From assembly GCA_040382215.1 (NCBI GenBank), contig JBEIFW010000193.1:1-6133 (forward strand): a DNA stretch of 6,133 nucleotides. Direction: 5' to 3'. Position numbers and translations under genes: made by a program. Each line of letters begins with the position of its first letter. The stretch's first letter is position 1. Positions 1 to 5,467 of this stretch are shown here, one piece after another. Below the pieces are notes generated by a model. The model made no database searches and was not told where the DNA came from. It was given only the letters and a program-made list of their open reading frames with translations. This DNA comes from JBEIFW01 sp040382215 (GTDB lineage: Bacteria > Actinomycetota > Acidimicrobiia > Acidimicrobiales > Ilumatobacteraceae).

Positions 1-290
1 CAACCGATCCACCCGGCCCCGGCATCCCCCTCGACATCCTCTCCGGGACCACCGTCAAGGCGACCACCACCACCGCAACCGACGGCACCTACCGAACCGT
101 GCTCGCCCCCGGCACCTACACCGTGCGCGTCCCCCTCCAAGGCGCCCTCGCCGCCTACGTCTCCATCGCCGAACCCGACGGCACCAACGACGGCCGACGA
201 ACCCTCACCGTCACCGGCGGCACCACCACCACCGCCAACTTCACCCTCAACGTCACCCGAAACGCCAACAACGCCCTCGGACCCGCATGA
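1..290 (+). CDS. C-terminal part of a Thr-rich protein with a carboxypeptidase-regulatory/CnaB-like beta-sandwich (5' end outside window)
   Basis: The frame is open from base 3 to the TGA at 288-290, giving about 95 visible residues. A GTG at 99 could act as a start, but the same frame continues upstream with sensible domain sequence, so the gene most likely begins outside the window. The sequence runs from an IPLDILSGT strand through a Thr-rich stretch and TDGTYRTVLAPGTYTVRVP to TGGTTTTANFTLNV. The pattern DGTY...L.PGTYTV is typical of carboxypeptidase-regulatory-like and CnaB/SpaA-type beta-sandwich domains, which occur as stalk or spacer modules in exported proteins. Export is inferred, since the N-terminus is not visible. 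The visible C-terminus has no LPxTG motif or membrane segment. Its stop overlaps the start of the next gene (ATGA), so the two are probably translated together. The sense strand is strongly C-rich with ACC runs. The function of the whole protein cannot be given. Confidence 0.65.
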   Translation, partial: TDPPGPGIPLDILSGTTVKATTTTATDGTYRTVLAPGTYTVRVPLQGALAAYVSIAEPDGTNDGRRTLTVTGGTTTTANFTLNVTRNANNALGPA

Positions 291-826
291 CCATCAAACA
301 CCGCACCGGCATCGCCCTCGCTGCGATCGCCGTCGTCGCCACCGCCGCGGGCGCCGCGTTCGTGCTCCTTCCCCGCACCACGCCCGCCGACCCCGCCGAC
401 CGGGATGCCACCTGGTACGCGCAAGCCTGCGCCGCCGCCCAGACGATCGACGCCGAACGAACCCCGGCTGCAACCCGGGCACTCGACTTCGAGCTCCGCA
501 ACGCCGCCGACGGGGCGGCGTTGCGTTCCGTCACCATCGCGCACCTCGATGCACTCGAGCTTCGGCTCACCCCGCTCCTCGCCCTGTTCGACCAACCGCC
601 GCTCCCCGCCGCCGTCGAGGCGAACGGCCCGGCCATCGCCGAGGCACGCACCAAGCGCACAGCGGCGCGGGTCGCGGTCGTCGGGGCCGACCCCACCGCC
701 GTCACCATCGACGCCGTGACCAGCGACGCGATCTACGAGGCCGACGAGGCCGAGGGCGAACTCCTCGCGATCGCGTGCCCACCGCAGGTCCGCGACGAAC
801 TCAGGCCGCCGGCGAACCGCCCCTGA
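287..826 (+). CDS. Small membrane-anchored or exported protein of unknown function
   Basis: I do not recognise this 179-residue protein. Residues 1-7 are basic (Lys4, Arg6). Residues 8-28 form one Ala/Val-rich hydrophobic segment ending at LLPR, which fits an uncleaved signal anchor or a signal peptide, so the rest probably lies outside the membrane. Residues 30-40 are a Pro/Asp/Ala linker. Residues 41-165 look mostly alpha-helical, with long Ala/Leu/Glu-rich stretches, and the tail is Pro-rich (ELRPPANRP). There are only two cysteines, Cys48 and Cys164, near the two ends of the helical part; a disulfide is possible if the protein is exported. The ATG lies inside the upstream stop codon (ATGA at 287-290) and no clear Shine-Dalgarno precedes it, which points to translational coupling. 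The last 26 bases overlap the end of the convergent synthetase gene. Coding is supported by the coupling, the signal-like N-terminus and the codon pattern. Confidence 0.7.
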   Translation: MTIKHRTGIALAAIAVVATAAGAAFVLLPRTTPADPADRDATWYAQACAAAQTIDAERTPAATRALDFELRNAADGAALRSVTIAHLDALELRLTPLLALFDQPPLPAAVEANGPAIAEARTKRTAARVAVVGADPTAVTIDAVTSDAIYEADEAEGELLAIACPPQVRDELRPPANRP

Positions 827-2729
827 TCCGCAGGGCACCGGCGATCTCGTCCAACGACACCGGGTCCTCGATCGTCGACGGGACGGCGAAGTCACGGCCG
901 TCGGCGATGGCCCGCATCGTCGCCCGGAGCACCTTGCCGCTGCGGGTCTTGGGCAGGCGGGCGACGACGAGCGCCTCCTTGAACGCGGCGACGGCACCGA
1001 TGCGCTCACGCACCATCGCGACCAGCTCGCCCCGCAACGTCTCGGGGTCCGGGGCGACACCGGCTTTCAGCACGACGAACCCGACCGGGACCTGGCCCTT
1101 GAGCTCGTCGGCGACGCCCACCACGGCACACTCCGCGACCGCCGGGTGGGTCGCCAGCACCTCCTCCATCGCACCGGTCGACAACCGGTGGCCGGCGACG
1201 TTGATCACGTCGTCGATGCGGCCCATCACGTAGAGGTAGCCGTCGTCGTCGACGTAGCCGCCGTCGCCGGTGTTGTAGTGGCCGGGAAACGCCGAAAGGT
1301 AGGACGACACGAACCGGGCGTCGTCGTTCCACAGCGTCGGCAGGCACGACGGGGGCAACGGCAACTCGATGGCCACCGCCCCCTCGGTGTTCGCCGGGAG
1401 CGGGGCACCCGTGTTCGGATCCAGGATCCGCACCCGGTAGCCCGGCGCCGGCTTGGTCGGCGAGCCGGCCTTGGTTGGCAGCACTTCGATCCCGATGCAG
1501 TCGGCGGCGATGGGCCAGCCGGTCTCGGTCTGCCACCAGTGGTCGACCACCGGCCGCTCACCCAGCAGTCCCTTGGCCCAGTGGTACGTGTCGGGGTCGA
1601 GTCGCTCCCCGGCCAGGAACAGCGCACGGAATCGCGACAGGTCGTAGCGGGCCAGATGCGCGCCGGTCGGATCCTCCTTCTTGATGGCCCGGAACGCGGT
1701 GGGCGCCGTGAACAACGTCGACACGCCGTGCTCGGCCACCACCCGCCAGAACGCGCCGGGGTCGGGCGTGCCCACGGGCTTGCCTTCGAACAGCACCGTG
1801 GTGCAGCCGGTCAGCAGCGGGGCGTAGACGATGTAGCTGTGGCCGACCACCCAGCCCACGTCGCTGGCGGCCCAGAACACCTCGCCCGGGTGCGTGTCGT
1901 ACACGTTCGGCATCGACCATCGCAGTGCCACGGCATGGCCGCCGTTGTCGCGCACCACCCCCTTGGGCTTGCCGGTCGTGCCCGAGGTGTAGAGGACGTA
2001 GAGCGGGTCCCACGCGTCGACCGGCACCGGGTCGTGCGGCGCGGCGGACGCCATCAGCTCGTGCCAGTCGAGATCGCGACCGGCGACCATGTCCGCCCGG
2101 GGGATCGGCGCCCCCGACAGCGTCGTGGCGTCGCGCTGGAGGATCACGCACCGCTCGACGCGGTGCTCGGCCTCGGCGACGGCGAGGTCGAGCAGCGGCT
2201 TGTACGGGATCACCCGCTGCACCTCGATGCCGCCGTTGGCGGACACGATCACCTTGGGCTGCGCGTCGTCGATGCGCACGGCGAGCTCGTGGGGGGCGAA
2301 CCCGCCGAACACCACCGAGTGGACCGCGCCGAGGCGGGCGCAGGCCAGCATGGTCACGACAGCCTCGGGAATCATCGGGAGGTACACGAGCACGCGGTCG
2401 CCCTTGGCCACGCCGCGTCCGGCGAGCACGCCTGCGAATCGGGCCACCTCGTCGAGCAGCTCGGCGTAGGAGTAGGTGGCCCGGCGCCCGGTGACCGGGC
2501 TGTCGTAGACGAGGGCGGCCTGCTCGCCCCGACCGGCGTCGACATGGCGGTCGAGCGCGTTCGCACACGTGTTGAGCACCCCGCCTTCGAACCAGCGGTA
2601 GTGGTGCTCGTCGAGCCGGGTGAGGACGCTCGCCGGCGGGGTGATCCAGTCGATCAGACCGGCCGCCTCGGCCCAGAAGCCCGCCGGGTCGTCGAGCGAG
2701 CGGCGGTAGGTGTCGTCGAAGGCGCCCAT
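801..2729 (-). CDS. prpE: Propionyl-CoA synthetase-like acyl-CoA synthetase (PrpE/ACSS3 type, AMP-forming)
   Basis: A 642-residue cytosolic enzyme of the ANL superfamily that activates a short carboxylic acid with ATP and CoA to acyl-CoA, AMP and PPi. An acetyl-CoA synthetase-type N-terminal region (YRRSLDDPAGFWAEAA, 8-23) precedes the AMP-binding domain. Visible motifs: P-loop LYTSGTTGKPKGVV (246-259), WWQTETGWP (398-406), YNTGD (485-489), hinge GRIDDVINVAGHRLS (503-517), and C-terminal PKTRSGK with the catalytic Lys599 (codon 933-935), the residue acetylated in this family. YDSPVTG, TETGWP and GHRLSTGAMEE are, from my knowledge of the family, typical of PrpE/ACSS3 rather than Acs, so propionate or a similar short or branched acid is the likelier substrate; acetate cannot be excluded. 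The ATG at 2729 gives a normal N-terminus but has no visible Shine-Dalgarno. It sits 24 bases after the amine oxidase stop codon, in a strong inverted repeat. No methylcitrate-cycle genes are adjacent; the neighbours point to amine catabolism. Confidence 0.92.
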   Translation of the reverse strand: MGAFDDTYRRSLDDPAGFWAEAAGLIDWITPPASVLTRLDEHHYRWFEGGVLNTCANALDRHVDAGRGEQAALVYDSPVTGRRATYSYAELLDEVARFAGVLAGRGVAKGDRVLVYLPMIPEAVVTMLACARLGAVHSVVFGGFAPHELAVRIDDAQPKVIVSANGGIEVQRVIPYKPLLDLAVAEAEHRVERCVILQRDATTLSGAPIPRADMVAGRDLDWHELMASAAPHDPVPVDAWDPLYVLYTSGTTGKPKGVVRDNGGHAVALRWSMPNVYDTHPGEVFWAASDVGWVVGHSYIVYAPLLTGCTTVLFEGKPVGTPDPGAFWRVVAEHGVSTLFTAPTAFRAIKKEDPTGAHLARYDLSRFRALFLAGERLDPDTYHWAKGLLGERPVVDHWWQTETGWPIAADCIGIEVLPTKAGSPTKPAPGYRVRILDPNTGAPLPANTEGAVAIELPLPPSCLPTLWNDDARFVSSYLSAFPGHYNTGDGGYVDDDGYLYVMGRIDDVINVAGHRLSTGAMEEVLATHPAVAECAVVGVADELKGQVPVGFVVLKAGVAPDPETLRGELVAMVRERIGAVAAFKEALVVARLPKTRSGKVLRATMRAIADGRDFAVPSTIEDPVSLDEIAGALRIRGGSPAA

Positions 2730-2756
2730 GACGCCGGACCGTAGCGGCCGGCGTCA
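2729..2756 (-). promoter_or_regulatory. Intercistronic hairpin joining the amine oxidase stop codon to the synthetase start codon
   Basis: On the minus strand TGACGCCGG (2756-2748) is the exact reverse complement of CCGGCGTCA (2737-2729). Inside it CCG (2747-2745) pairs with CGG (2741-2739), leaving a CTA loop (2744-2742) and one unpaired T at 2738. The result is a 12-bp GC-rich stem. Its 5' base is the TGA stop of the amine oxidase and its 3' base is the A of the ATG of the synthetase. No U tract follows, so it is not a canonical intrinsic terminator. It could tune expression of the downstream gene by coupling, attenuation or mRNA processing; that role is inference. Confidence 0.55.
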
Positions 2757-4652
2757 GTGGCAGTGCCCGCCGGGATTGACGAGCGCCTGCGGCGGCACGT
2801 CGAGCGCCGGGTTCGTGGCGAAGAAGCCCACCGGCTCCAGCACGAACGACACCCGCGCCACGGGCATGACCGGCCAGTCCTCCGGCCGGGCCACGTGCGT
2901 GGTGCCGATCGTGTACCAGAGCACGACGTCGGTGTTCTCCAAGGGCCGGTCGGCCGCCGACCACGCGGGCAGGCCCGCTCCCCCGGGATGCTGGTTCGGG
3001 TAGTGCCCCGCGGGCCGCAGTTCGCCGGGGTCGTAGGCGGTCACCCACAGGTGGTGGCGGGCGAACCCGGCGCGCGCCGCCACCGGCGACGACGGGTCGG
3101 CGAGGAGCACCGCTCCCCCGCCGGGCACGAGCTTGTAGCCGACCGGTTCGCCGAGGGCGTTGGTCACGCCGCGGTTGCGCACGTACCAGGACCGGCTGCG
3201 CAGCGGGTCGTTCATGCGGCGACCCTCGGCCTCGCGCCCGATCGTCGTGTGCTGCGCCACCATGGCCGTGCCCCAACGGTTGTGGTCGTCGATCGAAGGG
3301 GCGACGACGTCGACCTCCTCCACGGTGTTCGCGGCGCCGTCGACGTCGAGGTCGAGCCGGAACGAGAACAGGTGCTGGTGGTGCGGGGCCGACAGTCCGG
3401 GCGCCACCACCACACCGTGCCCCGGGGCCGACCCGGGTTCGATGGCCGAGGCGAGCGCGACCCCGGTCAGGCGCACCTCGGGCTCGATGGAGCCGTCCTG
3501 GTGGAAGCGCCAGTAGAACCCGTAGTCGTAGTTGCCCAGGTTCGTCCACGACGACACCACGAACCGGCGTCGTCGGCGCACCTCGGTGGTGTCGGTCCGG
3601 GCGTCGTAGTGCCGCCACAGCACCCCGTCGTCTTCCTCGTGGAGGCAGATCGCGTTGGCGATGGTCCGGACCGAACCGTCGGCCTCCACCACGTGGGCAT
3701 CCAGATACCGGATCTCGCCGAGGCAGTCGCATCCGAGGGTGAGGCTCGTGGCGTTGCGGCCGAGGCCGACCTCGCCGGCGTCGAACACGTGGCGCCACTC
3801 GTGCATCGGCGACGGATCCCCGTACGGAACCACCATCTCGGGCGCCGACATCCGCCACGCGACCCGCCGCCGGCGATCCGCCGCCGGGTCGTCGTAGGTC
3901 ACGTCGCGCAGCACGATCCCCTCGATCGGGTGGAGCGACACCTGGAACCGCCAGCGCTGCCAGGTGATGACGGAGCCGTCGACGGTGAACCCGGGGCCGT
4001 CGGGCTGGGTGATCACGAGTGGGGCCACGTCGGCTCGGGTGGCGCGTCCGGCGTCGGTGATGCGCCACGGGTCGGCGGGAACCGGCGGCGGGTCGTCGAG
4101 GTCGATCACCTCGATCACCTCGGCGCTGACGCGATCGGCGAGCACGACGAGGCCCTCGACGGGGCGGGCCCATGCGGTGTCGGCGTCGTCGTCGCGCACG
4201 AAGAACGTCACCCGCCCGATCCGCCGGCGCTCGAGATCCCAGGCCGGCTCGCCGAATCCGACGCCCCACGGCTCGACGTGCAGCGTGGCCGGATCGGTGA
4301 TCCCGCGCCGTGCGAGCGCGGCCTGCACCCGTTCGTCGGAGAGGACCCGCACCGCCCCGGTCCACTCCTCGTAGAGCGTCGGGGCGTGCAGTCCGGCCAG
4401 GGCCCCGGCCCGTTGCACCGCACCGGCATCGAGGTCGACCACGCCGTCGTGGGTCAGGCCGGTCGAGCGGTCGACGACGACCACCTCGGCCTGGCGCGGC
4501 ACCTCCCCGCCGGCCTGGAGGGTCGCTTTGTCGGGCTCCGCCAACGCCACCCATGCGAAGCGGGGCTCGCGGCCGAATCGCGGATCGGCCCGGGCGAGCG
4601 CCACTGCGGCGGTGAGTTCGTCCGGGGTCAACGGGTCGAGCGGTCGGACCAT
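2754..4652 (-). CDS. Copper-containing (TPQ) primary amine oxidase
   Basis: A 632-residue homodimer-type enzyme that oxidises a primary amine to an aldehyde with O2, releasing NH3 and H2O2. Numbering uses the ATG at 4652. N-terminal N2/N3-type domains cover about 5-195 and the catalytic beta-sandwich about 220-620. Cofactor precursor Tyr375 (codon 3528-3530) lies in TNLGNYDYGFYW. The catalytic base is Asp291 in HVFDAGEVG, with the conserved Tyr277 in PYGDPSP. Copper ligands are His425 and His427 (HHQHLFSFRLD) and His586 (TTHVARPEDWPVMP). Cys310 and Cys336 match the family disulfide. Length and the GGHCH end resemble Arthrobacter globiformis phenylethylamine oxidase as I recall its sequence. 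No signal peptide, so probably cytosolic. An in-frame ATG at 4697 would add 15 residues that do not fit the family; the ATG at 4652 begins MVRPLDPLTPDEL and has GGAGG seven bases upstream. The substrate is uncertain: the gate position is Val289. It follows the GntR gene by 52 bases. Confidence 0.96.
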   Translation of the reverse strand: MVRPLDPLTPDELTAAVALARADPRFGREPRFAWVALAEPDKATLQAGGEVPRQAEVVVVDRSTGLTHDGVVDLDAGAVQRAGALAGLHAPTLYEEWTGAVRVLSDERVQAALARRGITDPATLHVEPWGVGFGEPAWDLERRRIGRVTFFVRDDDADTAWARPVEGLVVLADRVSAEVIEVIDLDDPPPVPADPWRITDAGRATRADVAPLVITQPDGPGFTVDGSVITWQRWRFQVSLHPIEGIVLRDVTYDDPAADRRRRVAWRMSAPEMVVPYGDPSPMHEWRHVFDAGEVGLGRNATSLTLGCDCLGEIRYLDAHVVEADGSVRTIANAICLHEEDDGVLWRHYDARTDTTEVRRRRRFVVSSWTNLGNYDYGFYWRFHQDGSIEPEVRLTGVALASAIEPGSAPGHGVVVAPGLSAPHHQHLFSFRLDLDVDGAANTVEEVDVVAPSIDDHNRWGTAMVAQHTTIGREAEGRRMNDPLRSRSWYVRNRGVTNALGEPVGYKLVPGGGAVLLADPSSPVAARAGFARHHLWVTAYDPGELRPAGHYPNQHPGGAGLPAWSAADRPLENTDVVLWYTIGTTHVARPEDWPVMPVARVSFVLEPVGFFATNPALDVPPQALVNPGGHCH

Positions 4653-4659
4653 CAGCGGG

Positions 4660-4664
4660 CCTCC
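4660..4664 (-). promoter_or_regulatory. Shine-Dalgarno site that fixes the amine oxidase start
   Basis: The minus strand reads GGAGG here, followed by seven bases and then the ATG at 4652. No comparable site precedes the alternative ATG at 4697. This, together with the family-like N-terminus MVRPLDPLT, decides the start. Confidence 0.8.
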
Positions 4665-4704
4665 ATCGGGTCGGGCGCCCGGCGGAGCGCAGCGCATCCG
4701 ACGG

Positions 4705-5403
4705 TCAGGTCAGCAGGGGTTCGCCTTTCACCATGCGGGCGAGCGCCCGGGTCGCACAGGCCTCGACGAGCACGGCGGAATCGGCGATGTGCCGCCGCAT
4801 GCGCTCCCGGGCTCGATCGGCTTCCCGCCGTTCGACGAGGCGACCGATCTGGCGATGCTCCCGGATGGTGGCCGCCACCTGGCCGGGCGACACGAACGCA
4901 TGGGAGCGCGCGAGCCGGATGCGGTCGTTGATCGACGCCAGCACGTCCACCAACGCACCGTTGCCGCCCACCTCGGCAAGGCCGAGGTGGAACCGCTCCT
5001 CGACGAACACGAACTCGTAGTCGACGTCGCTGTCGTCGTCGGGCACCGGCATCTCCCGCCACTGCGTGACGAGCTCGGCGAGGCGCCGGTCGTCGCGACG
5101 CTCCGCCGTTGCGAGCACCATCGACATGTCCTCGAGCTGCACCCGCACGGCGTAGAGGTCCTGCAGATGGGCCACCTCGGGCGCACGGGGCCGATAGCTG
5201 CCGCTGTCGTCCACGACCACGAGGTCCTCCCGCTCGAGGCGGCGCAACGCCTCGCGCACCGGGGTGCGGCTCACCCCGAGCTGGGTGGCCAGCCGGGCCT
5301 CGGCGAGGCGCTCCCAAAGGGGGAATGCGCCGCGCAGCAACTGCCGGCGCAACTCCTCCACGACGCGCCCCACCAGGGTGTCGTCGTCGGTCCGTGTCGT
5401 CAT
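4705..5403 (-). CDS. GntR-family transcriptional regulator, FadR/FCD subfamily
   Basis: A 232-residue DNA-binding regulator. Residues 9-75 form the winged helix-turn-helix, with the classical recognition segment LAEARLATQLGVSRTPVREA (33-52) followed by LRRLEREDLVVV. Residues about 80-215 form an all-helical FCD ligand domain, with conserved histidines His139 (ERFHLGLAE), His183 (IREHRQI) and His205 (MRRHIADS). These are the usual metal/ligand positions of FCD proteins, which often bind small carboxylic acids. I prefer the ATG at 5403, since AGGGGA lies five bases upstream and the domain begins right after it. A GTG at 5466 in the same frame overlaps the upstream stop codon as GTGA and would add 21 Arg/Gly-rich residues; it has no Shine-Dalgarno, so I consider it less likely. 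The gene lies between the PLP enzyme and the amine oxidase and is transcribed with them, so it is probably their local regulator. Whether it represses or activates, and its effector, cannot be read from the sequence. Confidence 0.93.
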   Translation of the reverse strand: MTTRTDDDTLVGRVVEELRRQLLRGAFPLWERLAEARLATQLGVSRTPVREALRRLEREDLVVVDDSGSYRPRAPEVAHLQDLYAVRVQLEDMSMVLATAERRDDRRLAELVTQWREMPVPDDDSDVDYEFVFVEERFHLGLAEVGGNGALVDVLASINDRIRLARSHAFVSPGQVAATIREHRQIGRLVERREADRARERMRRHIADSAVLVEACATRALARMVKGEPLLT

Positions 5404-5408
5404 CCTCG

Positions 5409-5414
5409 TCCCCT
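5409..5414 (-). promoter_or_regulatory. Shine-Dalgarno site supporting the GntR start at 5403
   Basis: The minus strand reads AGGGGA, five bases before the ATG at 5403 (CGAGG lies between). The alternative GTG at 5466 has no such site. Confidence 0.6.
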
Positions 5415-5450
5415 GTTCGCCCCGGGAGGCTAGCGACGGCGCGCCACCCC

Positions 5451-5467
5451 GGTCGGTGACCCTCACC
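5451..5467. promoter_or_regulatory. Possible GntR operator: two overlapping short palindromes upstream of the regulator gene
   Basis: GGTC-GGT-GACC (5451-5461) and GGTGA-CCC-TCACC (5455-5467) overlap one another. Each has perfect arms around a three-base spacer, the general architecture of operators bound by FadR/FCD dimers. They lie at the end of the PLP-enzyme gene, 48 to 64 bases upstream of the regulator ATG. The arms are only 4 and 5 bases, and such repeats arise by chance in GC-rich DNA, so this is a weak candidate. An internal promoter would be needed for it to act here, and none can be recognised. Confidence 0.2.

Noticed and set aside
61..240. ACC-rich short repeats in the first gene
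   Set aside because: They encode Thr runs within the beta-sandwich linkers and are not a distinct tandem-repeat element.
766..775. Palindrome CGCGATCGCG containing the octamer GCGATCGC
   Set aside because: It resembles the abundant cyanobacterial octamer, but I noticed it only this once; it is coding sequence and has no loop or U tract to act as a terminator.
155..1060. A 301-codon minus-strand frame that would continue past the synthetase stop
   Set aside because: It is antisense to the plus-strand pair and in another frame of the synthetase; the product is low-complexity with no domain.
1539..1550. Perfect 12-bp palindrome GTGGTCGACCAC
   Set aside because: It lies inside the synthetase gene and encodes the VVDHW part of a conserved motif, so protein constraint explains it.
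4098..4119. Inverted repeat GAGGT-N5-ACCTC and a tandem repeat of TCGATCACC
   Set aside because: They are within the amine oxidase coding sequence and encode EVIEVID; this looks like a coding coincidence and not an operator.
1558..4554. A 998-codon minus-strand open frame
   Set aside because: It runs across the amine oxidase and synthetase genes in another frame, and its product is low-complexity Arg/Gly/Pro. It is a composition artefact.
4656..4681. Palindrome CGGGCGCCCG (4672-4681), and a possible 5-bp stem with CGGGC at 4656-4660 that places the amine oxidase Shine-Dalgarno largely in the loop
   Set aside because: The arms are very short and entirely GC; repeats of this size are expected by chance at this base composition.
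2757..4931. A 724-codon plus-strand open frame, and a 532-codon one at 1146-2744
   Set aside because: Both lie antisense to well-supported enzymes with complete catalytic motifs. Their translations are Arg/Gly/His/Val-rich with no recognisable domain, as expected for shadow frames in very GC-rich DNA.
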